A stretch of DNA of 64,000 bases from Gammaproteobacteria bacterium (GCA_026707735.1 JAPOWH010000003.1:62001-126000), one strand, 5' to 3'; shown: positions 17,709 through 27,502, numbered from the stretch's first letter. The notes: generated from the sequence alone by a model not told the origin. Made by a program: numbers and translations.

Positions 17709-18298
17709 TTCTCTTGGCTTTGGACTTCACGAGCGCTTCGTCGTACCTTGCTCTAGGTCCATCGGTCGCGTTCTCTGAAGAAATTGAGGTCGATTTGCTG
17801 TTGCAACCCTTTCGAGTTCTTCAACTACCGCCGCCGACAAAGATCCGGAATGAGTCCGTAGCTGAGCGGCATCAAAGAATTCGAGCCGAATATCGATCTG
17901 CCGATCTAGAACGATACGCGGAAGTGCAGGGAATTCGGCTAGAGATTGCTCCCTATGGGATTGATCCAACTTTAGCGCATGGAGCTTTGTTGGTCGCTAA
18001 TGAACATGGAGTCGGCATCGAGTTTGCGCGACGGGTGTTCACGAGTTTTTGGGAGGGTAGACTCGATATCGAGAGCTCAACTGAGATTCGAAAGGTACTC
18101 GAAGGACTTGATGTTGAATTTAACCCTTCCATGGATCTACTTCACGCACAATTGGATGAAGTTAGATCAACGCTGGAAGAACAGGAAATCTATTCGGTTC
18201 CTACTTTCTTAGTAGAAGGGGAAAGATTCATTGGTCGTCAACACTTCCCGATGATTCGATCAATGCTTTCCGTCGAGCGACGTTCGCCACCCACCTAA
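17705..18298 (+). CDS. Second DsbA-fold / HCCA-isomerase-like protein
   Basis: 197 residues, a divergent tandem paralogue of the gene before it. The N-terminus L-D-F-T-S-A-S-S-Y-L-A keeps the serine but lacks the Pro-Tyr. The C-terminus Y-S-V-P-T-F-L-V-E-G and G-R-Q-H-F-P parallels G-V-P-T-F-V-V-D-G and G-R-E-H-L-P. Start is TTG overlapping the upstream stop, so the two are translated together and may form a heteromer. It is convergent with the PhyH-HEAT gene, one base apart. Confidence 0.72.
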   Translation: MILLALDFTSASSYLALGPSVAFSEEIEVDLLLQPFRVLQLPPPTKIRNESVAERHQRIRAEYRSADLERYAEVQGIRLEIAPYGIDPTLAHGALLVANEHGVGIEFARRVFTSFWEGRLDIESSTEIRKVLEGLDVEFNPSMDLLHAQLDEVRSTLEEQEIYSVPTFLVEGERFIGRQHFPMIRSMLSVERRSPPT

Positions 18299-18299
18299 G

Positions 18300-19883
18300 C
18301 TAGAACGGCTTGCGAAGGGTGACCGATTCATCGAATCTTCTATCGGACAGGAATTGCATCGCAGTCTTCATCGAGCTTGGAGTGTTCAGGCGTGTAAGCC
18401 CCTCGCAGGCAATTGCTCCTACGTAGCCATTTCGGTCCTTGAGGGACTTGACGAACATTCGTTCAATCGCTTCGAGATCATTTTGGGGATAGTTGATCGC
18501 ATTCAAAAGAGCGGAAACTGCATTCATGCGAATTTGGTCAACTCCAGTCCAACCTCGCATGACTTCGGGTTGTTCCCAAGCCTCTCGAGTTGATGTCAAC
18601 AATTCGTCGATCGCGGGCAACGTGCAATCGATGCCACGGGCGATCGAACCAATGGCGTCCAGCGCTTGGCGAACGACCTGCTGGGCGGGGTGAGCGAGCA
18701 ACTTCGATAGGTTGGGTAGAGCCTTGGACGCGCCGAATCCCAATTCGCCAAGAGCAAACGCGGCATTGATCAGTACCCACGGGTCTTGAGATTCCAAGAG
18801 ACTGCAGAGTGGGTCTACTGCATCTGATCCGACAGCCGTCAATGCGTAGGCTGCGTCGTCCATGACAATGGCTCGCTCATTCCATCGTCGTCCATTGTCG
18901 CGGGTGTCGTCTCGCGGGATAGGTTTGCCCTCCGAATTCACATGCAACCTGCGTTCGTGCGCATTGCTTCCCTGCAAGTGTCTTAGCCTATCGATGAATT
19001 TGGAGACGTTGTCTGTTTTTGCTAGTCCATAGGTAGCCTGAAGGCGTTGCTGCTGATTGTTGCCATTCAGGTCGTCAAACGAAATTGAACTTCCGGTATG
19101 TGGCTTGCCATTCTCCGTTACACCGTTGCCGTGCATCCAATTCCAAATGAACTTCCACGCATCGGGTGCGTCGTATTCAGCGAGTGCATCATTTGGCTTG
19201 TGCCATTCTCGATCCTCAGCATTCCAATACGGTTGCTCCGGAATAGTGGTTCGGGCAAATACGAACTTCACCATGTATCTGCTGGCGTCGGTGCGATTGG
19301 GCCACCCCGCATGAACGGTGTCGAAGTGGAGCAGGTAGAAAGCTCCCGCTTCGATGTCTTTTGGCAAGACGACACCGGATGGTTCCACAGGATGGCTATA
19401 AAGGTAACTTCCTGCCTGGAAGCGTGTGGGTCCCATTTCTGGAGGCGTTGAATGAGGAAAGTAGAAGCCAATCAGGTACTTCGGCAAATGGTGTCTTGCG
19501 CGAGACAGCGGACTTTGGGCATCCTGGTGCCAACCCGATCCAGCTCGAGATCCCTTGCCCATAGGTGGTCCGTTGAAATCCTCGTCGTATACGGCAGACT
19601 TGTCCTCAACCGGTCTGCTGGTGTGGATCGCTCGATGCGGATGCACATAGTAGTTGGGTCCCAATAGGCTCGTGAGAGCTCCAGCTACGGAAGGAGATCG
19701 CAATACCTCCCATATCACCGGCACTCTTGAAATGATGTTGTTGCCATAGTGGTACTCTTGCTCCTCAGCAACTCTGAGGAGTCGGTCTACTTCGGCATGA
19801 ACGCTAGGTTTAACCTCAGGCTGGACCCTAACGAAACCGTCGACTATGAATCGACTTACTTGCTCGTCGTTAAGTAACTTCAT
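18300..19883 (-). CDS. PhyH-family dioxygenase fused to HEAT-like repeats
   Basis: 527 residues. The first 270 are a phytanoyl-CoA dioxygenase-like Fe(II)/2-oxoglutarate enzyme. The iron ligands are H119-x-D121 (G-W-H-Q-D) and H191 (V-H-A-G-W-P), with R202 placed to bind 2-oxoglutarate. The last 190 residues contain HEAT-like helix pairs (A-A-F-A-L-G-E-L-G, V-R-Q-A-L-D-A-I-G-S-I-A, R-M-N-A-V-S-A-L-L-N-A-I). Known family members hydroxylate acyl-CoAs or small molecules; the HEAT tail could bind a partner. It overlaps the crotonase gene by 14 bases, so they form an operon. Confidence 0.85.
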   Translation of the reverse strand: MKLLNDEQVSRFIVDGFVRVQPEVKPSVHAEVDRLLRVAEEQEYHYGNNIISRVPVIWEVLRSPSVAGALTSLLGPNYYVHPHRAIHTSRPVEDKSAVYDEDFNGPPMGKGSRAGSGWHQDAQSPLSRARHHLPKYLIGFYFPHSTPPEMGPTRFQAGSYLYSHPVEPSGVVLPKDIEAGAFYLLHFDTVHAGWPNRTDASRYMVKFVFARTTIPEQPYWNAEDREWHKPNDALAEYDAPDAWKFIWNWMHGNGVTENGKPHTGSSISFDDLNGNNQQQRLQATYGLAKTDNVSKFIDRLRHLQGSNAHERRLHVNSEGKPIPRDDTRDNGRRWNERAIVMDDAAYALTAVGSDAVDPLCSLLESQDPWVLINAAFALGELGFGASKALPNLSKLLAHPAQQVVRQALDAIGSIARGIDCTLPAIDELLTSTREAWEQPEVMRGWTGVDQIRMNAVSALLNAINYPQNDLEAIERMFVKSLKDRNGYVGAIACEGLTRLNTPSSMKTAMQFLSDRRFDESVTLRKPF

Positions 19884-20631
19884 AGGCAGATTCCATGCTC
19901 ATGGCTAGCGATTGTTCAAAAGTTGCATCCAATCCTGCCAGCATATTGCGTTTGGTGGCAGCATATGCCGGTCCGGACAGTTCCACAAGCTCGTCAAGGA
20001 ACGGCTGTGAGGATTCTATGATGTTTGGTTCGCCACTTACTATGCGATGCGCCAGTCCAAATTCCATTGCACGCTCTCCATTCATGATCTCCCCGAGATA
20101 GGCAATACGGGCAACTAGAGACTGGCCCACTAGCCGAGGCAACTTGTACGACCAACCCTCCGCTGCCCAAAGCGCTCGGTCGATACGTGGGTCGCCGAAT
20201 CGAATGTCCTTGGTTACTACACGAAAGTCGCAAGACAGACTGTAGTCGTAGCCTGATCCTAACGCGATGCCGTGCATTAAGGCGACGGTTGGCTTTGACA
20301 GATTTCTGAGCACAGCGCAAGAATCGAGTAGTAGAGTCGGCCCGGATCCTATCTCCAATTCGACCTTTCTATGCGCAAAGGGATCGTGGCCTTCAAATGG
20401 TTGAGCTGTCAAATCGTCTCCCGCACAGAATCCTCGACCTACCCCGGAGAGCGCAACTACTTTAACTCGTTGATCTTCTTCTGCACTTTGGAATGCTTGC
20501 ATCAAGCGAAGATGCTGTGCGTAGTCTATGGCGTTGATTTTCTCGGGGCGGTTCAACACCAAGTGGCGAATGCCATCGACATCTTTGGTCAGCAAATTTT
20601 GTTCTTCGGTCATTTCAAACTGTTTGTGCAA
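19870..20631 (-). CDS. Enoyl-CoA hydratase/isomerase (crotonase) family
   Basis: 253 residues. Crotonase motifs are L-N-R-P-E-K-I-N-A-I-D, the first oxyanion loop G-R-G-F-C-A-G-D-D-L (65-74) and the second H-G-I-A-L-G-S-G-Y (119-127). The catalytic acid region is R-F-G-D-P-R-I-D, with no clear Glu pair of classical hydratase, so hydration is likely but isomerase or hydrolase activity is possible. An in-frame ATG six codons in is an alternative start. It lies between a second crotonase and the PhyH gene on the minus strand. Confidence 0.85.
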   Translation of the reverse strand: MHKQFEMTEEQNLLTKDVDGIRHLVLNRPEKINAIDYAQHLRLMQAFQSAEEDQRVKVVALSGVGRGFCAGDDLTAQPFEGHDPFAHRKVELEIGSGPTLLLDSCAVLRNLSKPTVALMHGIALGSGYDYSLSCDFRVVTKDIRFGDPRIDRALWAAEGWSYKLPRLVGQSLVARIAYLGEIMNGERAMEFGLAHRIVSGEPNIIESSQPFLDELVELSGPAYAATKRNMLAGLDATFEQSLAMSMESAYEVT

Positions 20632-20652
20632 TCAAACTCGTCCAATCGTTGC

Positions 20653-21435
20653 CTATTGACCAGTGAACCTGGGTTCTCGGCGTTCTCTCCAGGCGTTGAT
20701 TCCCTCAATTCTGTCCTTGATTGCATGAGTTTGGCGGATGCCTAGACTGTGCACCATGGCTGATTCAAAACTTTGGTCCAATTGCGGCAGAACCTGCAAC
20801 TTATGGACTTCCCACGCTCTGGTCGGCATTCTCGACAAACGTTCAATCCAAGAGGCGATCTCCTGATCAGCGGTTGCATCGGCAACAACATGGTGAATGA
20901 ACTGGATGAGGTGCGCCTCTTGGGCCGAGAGTGTTTCTCCCAGAAGTGAGATTCGCATTGCTTGGGACAGCCCAATCAGTCGGGGAAGAAGGTAGGAAAT
21001 TCCTGACGACGCAGTCTGTCCATGGCTCACTCTAGAGTCGACTATCTTCGCTGACTCTGTAGCAATTCGAACGTCGCACGCGGCCGCTACATCGAGAGCA
21101 AAATCGCATAGGTTCTCTCGAATAACCGCCAGCGTTGGCTTGTGGACACCTCGCAGGGCTTTGATTAGGTCTTGTTCAACAATCGGACCGGGTCCATGCT
21201 TGCCCCTAACCTGGCGATGTTCGACGCGTGATGGCCAAGGTCCCATGTCGCTTGGGTCTTTACTTTCAACATTGAGACTGACCACAAGCACACGTACATT
21301 TGCCTTATTCTGAGCCTTGATCGCTAGCGATCGGAGTTGCTCCAATGTTTCGTAAGACAGGTTAGAAGTGGAGAGATCGAATGAAGCTATCGACGCCTCT
21401 GTGGTCTCGCTCATATTTTCGTGCCTAAACTCCAA
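20653..21435 (-). CDS. Divergent crotonase-superfamily protein
   Basis: 260 residues. The C-terminal two thirds resembles crotonases: K-P-T-L-A-V-I-R-E-N, A-A-A-C-D-V-R-I-A, L-P-R-L-I-G-L-S-Q-A-M-R-I-S-L-L-G-E, A-Q-E-A-H-L-I-Q-F-I-H-H-V. The first oxyanion loop (A-G-x-D) is missing and is replaced by a charged stretch, and the second has N-L-C-D-F in place of G-x-A-x-G-G. It may be inactive, or a partner of the crotonase 22 bases downstream. ATG at 21414 (eighth codon) is an alternative start. Confidence 0.7.
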   Translation of the reverse strand: MEFRHENMSETTEASIASFDLSTSNLSYETLEQLRSLAIKAQNKANVRVLVVSLNVESKDPSDMGPWPSRVEHRQVRGKHGPGPIVEQDLIKALRGVHKPTLAVIRENLCDFALDVAAACDVRIATESAKIVDSRVSHGQTASSGISYLLPRLIGLSQAMRISLLGETLSAQEAHLIQFIHHVVADATADQEIASWIERLSRMPTRAWEVHKLQVLPQLDQSFESAMVHSLGIRQTHAIKDRIEGINAWRERREPRFTGQ

Positions 21436-21600
21436 GTCGTATCCATTTGAGCACTACGTTATGTTTCTTCGGCAAACTCAGCAAGACTCTGGACTGTGCC
21501 ACCTTCCATATCCGGGCAGTTCTGTCTTCTTATCAGGTGTTTAATCGCAATATGGGCTGTCGTCTAGAAGGAACCGAAACGCTCGTTAATCGGCCGTATT

Positions 21601-22467
21601 TCAACTCGCGTTATTGGACAGAAAGCTCTCTTCGATCTCTACAGCGTTCATATCGTCAAAGTCGTCCGGAACCTCAATATGTCCCGCTAGAAATCCAACC
21701 TTGTGTTGTGAACTTTTGCGTCTAAACGAATAGGCACGCGTTGAACTAACTCCAAATTTGTCCCCGAACATATGGAAGACATTTTGAGTATCCGTACTTC
21801 CGTTTCTCACGAAGTCCTCCATTTCTAATAGTGTAGAGCCCTCGTAGAGTCTCTCAACGGCCGATCTGATGAACTCTTCCACACCTGAGTCCGAACGTTC
21901 CTGTTGTACGACCCACCTCCAAAACCTTGCCATCGTTTCGTCTGACGATTTAGTGAATTTTTCTGGTTGCACACCCGCAATCGCCCAAGGCTTGCCGAGA
22001 CGAACCTCTGGATATTCTGACTTCATGCGCGTCCGAATGGGAAGACCTACCATTAGGCATGCACAAATGAGCGCACTGCTGGGTGTATGCCGATTGACTT
22101 GATCAAGTCTACCCGTCCTGCGCACCAAGGCTTCGTCTGCAAGCAGATAGTTAGTTACGCGTAAACAGTGGGTATAGCTAGGTTCGAATGGAGGAGCTGG
22201 TCCATTAAACGTTCGAGCCCAGCTGCAGCCTCTCAAGCGGTAGCATAGAGAAATCCGTCCATGGACTAGGTATTCTAGTGTGTTGCGAACTCCATGCTCG
22301 TACTCTTTGTGCAAGCGAGCTTGTTCTCTAAACGTAGCTATAAGTTCCATCTCTTGTGGATAGGCAACAAGGTTTTTGCCTTGTACTCGATTGAGTTCCG
22401 ATTCGAAGAAGTGTGTGTCTGCAAGAAGTTGGCTCGCTTTTGCCCAAGCTATCTCGCTCTTGTTCAT
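21601..22467 (-). CDS. Hypothetical protein
   Basis: 288 residues, not recognised. No signal peptide, no membrane helix. The middle is rich in Trp, Arg and Cys (C-Y-R-L-R-G-C-S-W-A-R-T-F), followed by P-S-Y-T-H-C-L-R-V, and the C-terminal third is acidic with D-D-F-D-D-M-N. It stands alone on the minus strand and is divergent from a lipoprotein gene. The long single open frame and ordinary codon use support it being real. Confidence 0.6.
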   Translation of the reverse strand: MNKSEIAWAKASQLLADTHFFESELNRVQGKNLVAYPQEMELIATFREQARLHKEYEHGVRNTLEYLVHGRISLCYRLRGCSWARTFNGPAPPFEPSYTHCLRVTNYLLADEALVRRTGRLDQVNRHTPSSALICACLMVGLPIRTRMKSEYPEVRLGKPWAIAGVQPEKFTKSSDETMARFWRWVVQQERSDSGVEEFIRSAVERLYEGSTLLEMEDFVRNGSTDTQNVFHMFGDKFGVSSTRAYSFRRKSSQHKVGFLAGHIEVPDDFDDMNAVEIEESFLSNNAS

Positions 22468-22712
22468 AATTCTCTTCTACAGATAACGTACTTTCTGGTG
22501 TCTAATCCCGGTACTTGTCAGTCTACTGCCATTTCAACTTCCAAGACCCGGCCGCTGCGACTCAGCAAACCTCTTTAAGCACGATCTTGCGCATCTAGTC
22601 ACTTCAATCACAATCAGAGATTTCTCGAATTATTGGACCAAACCAAGTTGTATGCAATTGCCTCCAGCATCCTGCTATCATCCCCATAAATTTGACGGTT
22701 TCGGAATAGCTC

Positions 22713-23372
22713 GTGAATAGAATCATACAGGCACTCTTAAAGTTGGCCACCATAGTAGCTGCTATTGCATTTATTGCGGGTTGCGCGACAATTTACACTT
22801 CTCCCGATTTCAGCATTTACGAGTCGGGTCACGAATCTATAGCGATTCTACCTTTCGACGTGACTATCAATCCTGGTCATAAGAGTAAGGATGTAACACA
22901 AGACGAACTACGAGAGTTAGCGACAAAACAGGGAGAAACCTTCCAACGTGCGCTGTACTCGCAGTTCCTACAGGGACAACAGCGAGGCAAATACACGGTT
23001 ACATTTCAGGACATTGACGAAACGAACGTGTTGTTAAATCGAGAATTGGAGAGACACGCAACACGAAGAGTTCTGTCGGCATTAACAAAGTCTGAAATTT
23101 GTGAAATTCTTAAGGTTGACGCAGTTGTTTCTGGAGACATGGCACTAAGCAAGCCCATGGGCACAGGTGCAGCAATAGCGTCTGCGCTTCTCTTAGGAAT
23201 TGGTGGAGCAACCAACGAAGGCCATATCAACATGTCGATCCATGAGGGTGACGGAGGCAAGTTGCTTTGGAACTATGAGCACAAAGTTAAGGGCAATTTG
23301 CTCAGTTCTCCCGAGTCGGTCGCAAAGGATTTAATGAAGGGTGTCGCCCGAACGTTTCCATACAAGAGATAA
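22713..23372 (+). CDS. Lipoprotein with CsgG/TolB-N-like domain
   Basis: 219 residues. The signal ends in the lipobox I-A-G-C at C24, so it should be a lipid-anchored envelope protein. The following I-A-I-L-P-F-D-V-T-I strand, long helix and V-D-A-V-V-S-G-D-M-A strand resemble the alpha/beta unit of CsgG and TolB N-domains or GNA1162-like lipoproteins. A small Gly-rich segment follows (A-I-A-S-A-L-L-L-G-I-G-G). Start is GTG at 22713. The family is linked to outer-membrane assembly or secretion, but no partner genes are adjacent, so its role is open. Confidence 0.65.
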   Translation: MNRIIQALLKLATIVAAIAFIAGCATIYTSPDFSIYESGHESIAILPFDVTINPGHKSKDVTQDELRELATKQGETFQRALYSQFLQGQQRGKYTVTFQDIDETNVLLNRELERHATRRVLSALTKSEICEILKVDAVVSGDMALSKPMGTGAAIASALLLGIGGATNEGHINMSIHEGDGGKLLWNYEHKVKGNLLSSPESVAKDLMKGVARTFPYKR

Positions 23373-23669
23373 CTACACTCTTACCGATACTTTAGCGATG
23401 CTCGCAAGGAAACGTACCAACTCTCGCACGTAGGGGCATGGAGTCGTTTGACCACTCAATCCTACTGTTAGTCCCGAAGGCCAACACAGTTTTGCGCGTT
23501 GCCTCACGTACCACATTTGCCTCACGCTAGTAGAGGGAATTCCTAGACAAGAGGGATGGCTACGCGTTAAATTCTTGAGGGCTTTCCGATTGTTCCCTTC
23601 TACTGACTAGTGCCAACCGCGAGTCGACTACAATACTCGCTAACTATTGTTTTTGAACGGTTTTGACCA

Positions 23670-25613
23670 ATGAAAACACTACTTGGATTGCTAGCAGCGA
23701 CACTTGCGGCAGCATTGCTTATGTCCTGCAGCCAAAGTCCAGTCAATTCGTACACCATTACTGGCGAGCTCATTGTCTTAGAGAACGAGGAGCTAGAAGA
23801 CACAGATTCCGACGCCAGTGCAACGGCTGAACCGCCCGCACATCTGGACTCTTCAACGGTTACAGTGTCGGTTACTTACGAAACTACGAACAACGAGGGA
23901 GAAGTTGAAGAAGTCGAGGTTTTGTCCGGAAAATTCGTAAATGGCAGTCTCGAATATACGGGAGAAGTTGAAGAACCGACTGCCGTAAAAATTGCCGTCG
24001 ATACCGGCGAAGACGATCCTCTCACAGCATCTGCACTGATTGCTCCAGGCGAAGAAATCAAGTTCGTGGTTCTGGATCACTGGGAATCCTATCGTGATGA
24101 TCAGTTGGCAATGGTAGGAAGTTCGCGTATGTCCAAGGATTCCTCCAAGAAGTTCTCCATATCGGGAGATTTCAGTTCCGTGGATGAAGATCTGTCAAAT
24201 GTTGTTGTGTCTGCATCAGCATGGAAATTCGACGATGAAGGGGAACGTCAAATTGTGGACCTCGGTGACGTAATGTTGGTCGACGATACTTTCCTATTCG
24301 AAGGTGACGTTGATGAACCAACTCGCATATCAATCTATGCGGGTCCCGTGGGGCCGTGGTATGCGTCGACCAATTTCATATTGGTCGAGCCCCAGTCCGA
24401 AATGACCCTCACTCAGCGTGGAACAGCACCAGAACTTCTTGCAACGTCAGGATCTGGAATGCACGCAAAGATCATTGAGAGCTGGCAACAGTCGCAGGAC
24501 TACTTGTCGGTATTTGACAAATACTACGAGGGTTACGCGCAATACATCGCAGAGTGGGAAGCGCGGCAGAATGCAGCTGAAGAGAGTTCGGAAGAGAATC
24601 AAGACTCGGACGACGAGGGTTCGTCGGATGAGCAGGTGGCTACTAGTGCATCAAGTGACGATGCTTCCGCAGACTCAGATTCAGCCGAATCGGCACAAGG
24701 TGACCAATCCGCTACCACTGAAGAGGAAGAAGAGGAAGTTGCGCTCGCGTCTGCAGAGCCTGTCACACCAGCTGCCGAGGGATGCGAACACGTCACGGTG
24801 GCAGCTGAACAGACCAGATCAGCCACAAGTTCGACGGCTTCATTGCCCGAGTACTACAAGTATCGAGACGAAATGGACGAAATTCAAATGTCCGCTCTCA
24901 AGAAGATTGCAACTGAAGCGGAGGACCCATTTGAATCACTTCTTGCCATGGAACTGGGCGCATTCTCCAGAGCAGAAGGTCAAAGCGACGCACTCCCTGT
25001 GTACGACAATCTTGCTACACGATTCGAAGACGAAAGCATCTTGCGTCGCATAGCCCAAGGACGAGAAAGGACTGTCTGGTTCATTGAATCTCGTCAAAAC
25101 GACGAAAGAGTCCAGCCCGGTCAGAAGGCACCAGAATTCACTCTCGCCAATTTGGAAGGAACAGAAGTCGCTCTCTACGATGTGTTAGCTGAAAAAGAGC
25201 TCGTACTCATTGACTTTTGGGCATCCTGGTGTGGTCCCTGCATTGCTGATTTTCCCGAACTGAAGAAGCTATACAGTGCATACGACTCTCACGGCTTTGA
25301 GATCGTAGGAGTATCCATCGACAGTGCATTCGAGGATTGGCAAGAAGGATCTATCGAGCATGAGCTTCCTTGGATGAACCTTGGCGAGATGGATGGATGG
25401 GAAGGATCCACAGCAACCTCCTACGGTGTGCTAGGAATTCCCGCCGGTTTCTTGCTTGACCCCAACGGCTGCATTCTTGAGAAGCGCGTTCGTCCCGCCA
25501 GATTGCAAGAGGCTCTCATAGCTCAATTCGGTGAAGTGTCCGAACTGACCGAGCCTAGCGAAGAAAGCGATTCTGACGCGACCGATCCTGGCTCTGACGA
25601 AATGGGCGGATAA
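23670..25613 (+). CDS. TlpA-type lipoprotein with DUF4369-like front and acidic linker
   Basis: 647 residues. Lipobox M-S-C with C20. The N-terminal half contains two beta-rich units, the second starting with S-S-R-M-S-K-D-S-S-K-K-F-S-I, resembling DUF4369-type domains seen before TlpA domains in other bacteria. A very acidic Ser/Glu/Asp linker (about 305-370) follows. The C-terminal thioredoxin domain has F-W-A-S-W-C-G-P-C (W520-C524) and the cis-Pro G-I-P-A-G-F. It is probably an envelope thiol-disulfide reductase of unknown target. The next gene is a shorter paralogue, and a third thioredoxin lies at 31791. Confidence 0.85.
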   Translation: MKTLLGLLAATLAAALLMSCSQSPVNSYTITGELIVLENEELEDTDSDASATAEPPAHLDSSTVTVSVTYETTNNEGEVEEVEVLSGKFVNGSLEYTGEVEEPTAVKIAVDTGEDDPLTASALIAPGEEIKFVVLDHWESYRDDQLAMVGSSRMSKDSSKKFSISGDFSSVDEDLSNVVVSASAWKFDDEGERQIVDLGDVMLVDDTFLFEGDVDEPTRISIYAGPVGPWYASTNFILVEPQSEMTLTQRGTAPELLATSGSGMHAKIIESWQQSQDYLSVFDKYYEGYAQYIAEWEARQNAAEESSEENQDSDDEGSSDEQVATSASSDDASADSDSAESAQGDQSATTEEEEEEVALASAEPVTPAAEGCEHVTVAAEQTRSATSSTASLPEYYKYRDEMDEIQMSALKKIATEAEDPFESLLAMELGAFSRAEGQSDALPVYDNLATRFEDESILRRIAQGRERTVWFIESRQNDERVQPGQKAPEFTLANLEGTEVALYDVLAEKELVLIDFWASWCGPCIADFPELKKLYSAYDSHGFEIVGVSIDSAFEDWQEGSIEHELPWMNLGEMDGWEGSTATSYGVLGIPAGFLLDPNGCILEKRVRPARLQEALIAQFGEVSELTEPSEESDSDATDPGSDEMGG

Positions 25614-25831
25614 ACCGGGTCACCAACAGTAAAAAAAGGGTTCAGCGTATTGAAGCATTCGCTCAAGTGAGGCAAATTCTTCGGTACGCTGACTCTTGCT
25701 GCTAAAACAATACATCTAGATTAGACTCGGTGCATTTGCGCGCACCGGATCTACTCAAGACTCAAGCGTATCTCCTTCACGGGATACACCTGCGATTTGT
25801 TGGCATTACCGAATTGAGGGGGAGTCGTCAA

Positions 25832-27502
25832 ATGAGCAAGATAGCTGGTGCTGTACTTCTGTTCGGGATTGCCGTATCTCTCAACGCCCAATCCAGCGAT
25901 ACCACAGGAAGCTTTGCTATCAAAGGAAGGATCATTCCTTATGTGGCAACCGACGCGGACGGTCCGGAAGGATTAGCCGTAGAGTCAGCACGCCCTAAAG
26001 ATCTATCCACGGCAAAGGTTGTCGTATCTCGTTGGGATTCGGACACTACACTTGGCGCTGGTTCCATAGAACTTGCCTCCGGTAATTTCGTTGACGGAAT
26101 TTTGAATCTGCACGGGGGGATTGACCAACCCACAGACGTGCAAATCAGCGTAGACGTAGGATTGCCAGAACCAGTGACTTTGGACGTTGTTGTTGCTCCA
26201 GATACAGAACTCTCTTTCGTACTCAAGGAATGGCCAGCTCCTGTTCCCGCTCAGATTGAACTGCTCGGATCTTCTCGAATGTCTAAAGATCCTGCGTTGA
26301 AGTTTTCAATCTATGGAGACTTAAGCTCAATAGATCTCGACATGGAAGGGGCGATTGTCGAGGTGATGGGTAGCGAATACGATGAGAACGGAGAGCGTAT
26401 CAGTCTGAATTTCGGTCGTGTCATGCTTGACGAAGGAAAGTTCATTGTCGAAGCCGAAGTTGACGAACCGATAGTCGTCAACACCGTGGTCTTGGTAATG
26501 GCGGAGCGGGAATACACTCAGTTTCATTCAGTGGTGGAACCTGGTGCCAGCATCGAAGTTGTGGCGGACAGCCCTTGGCTCGATGACATTCACCCAGTTG
26601 CAGGATCAGGAAAACATTTCGATCTCCTAGAGAGTTGGAGACAAAACAAGGAATATGTAACGACGAAGAACCAATACCGCGAAGCGCATCTGGAATATCA
26701 GGAGGAGTCCAATGCGGACCTGCAGACTTCTAGCGACGACACCGATGAATCGCCTGCAGTAACCGACTCCATTGAATCTATAGGCAAGAGTGAAACGCCG
26801 AGACATGTCGAACTGAGGCGGCAACTGAGTCGATTTCGTTACGATTTCTTGGAGGATGTCGCTTCCAATGCAAAAGATCCAATCGATTCGCTTCTTGCAC
26901 TGGAACTCGGAGCTTATCGGGGCAAGGAAGATGCACTGCCCATCTACGACAGACTTGAGAAAACTCTGAGCAAGGATCTAGTTGTAAGACGCGTCACCTC
27001 TGATCGGAATTACCACGCACGACACTTGGCCAGCGTGGGAATTGACAAGAGCCTGGCTATTGGCAAGCGGGTTCCCGATTTCAATCTGCCTGACGTGAAC
27101 GGAGCCGAACATTCGCTAAGTGACATTCTTGAAGCAAATGAGGTCGTATTCGTAGACTTCTGGGCTTCCTGGTGCGGTCCATGCATCGAATCCATACCCG
27201 CTCTGAAGGAAGTGTACGGCAGCTACAAACAATATGGTTTAGAGGTAGTTTCGATCTCTATTGACGAGAATGCAGAGTCTTGGGTCGAGCGCTCGAAAGA
27301 GCTTGAACTTCCTTGGATTAATCTCGGCGAACTCAAGGATTTTGAAGGTGAAGTCGCTACGTCATATGGAGTAACCTTCATACCCAAAGGCTATCTTGTC
27401 GATGAGAAAGGCATCATCATTCAGAAGAACCTGACTCCCGAGCAACTTGGGGAGTATTTGGATGCGATCACCGGCGAAGAGGCATCGCCAACAGTGCCTT
27501 AA
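25832..27502 (+). CDS. Secreted TlpA-type thioredoxin with DUF4369-like front
   Basis: 556 residues from the ATG at 25832, chosen because GAGGGGGAG lies 8 bases upstream and the protein then starts with a signal peptide (M-S-K-I-A-G-A-V-L-L-F-G-I-A-V-S-L-N-A-Q). The upstream 34-residue extension from GTG 25730 is unlikely. The beta-rich region repeats S-S-R-M-S-K-D-P from the preceding gene. The thioredoxin domain has W-C-G-P-C at 447-451 and cis-Pro F-I-P-K-G. There is no lipobox cysteine, so it is likely soluble in the periplasm, unlike its lipoprotein paralogue. Confidence 0.82.
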   Translation: MSKIAGAVLLFGIAVSLNAQSSDTTGSFAIKGRIIPYVATDADGPEGLAVESARPKDLSTAKVVVSRWDSDTTLGAGSIELASGNFVDGILNLHGGIDQPTDVQISVDVGLPEPVTLDVVVAPDTELSFVLKEWPAPVPAQIELLGSSRMSKDPALKFSIYGDLSSIDLDMEGAIVEVMGSEYDENGERISLNFGRVMLDEGKFIVEAEVDEPIVVNTVVLVMAEREYTQFHSVVEPGASIEVVADSPWLDDIHPVAGSGKHFDLLESWRQNKEYVTTKNQYREAHLEYQEESNADLQTSSDDTDESPAVTDSIESIGKSETPRHVELRRQLSRFRYDFLEDVASNAKDPIDSLLALELGAYRGKEDALPIYDRLEKTLSKDLVVRRVTSDRNYHARHLASVGIDKSLAIGKRVPDFNLPDVNGAEHSLSDILEANEVVFVDFWASWCGPCIESIPALKEVYGSYKQYGLEVVSISIDENAESWVERSKELELPWINLGELKDFEGEVATSYGVTFIPKGYLVDEKGIIIQKNLTPEQLGEYLDAITGEEASPTVP

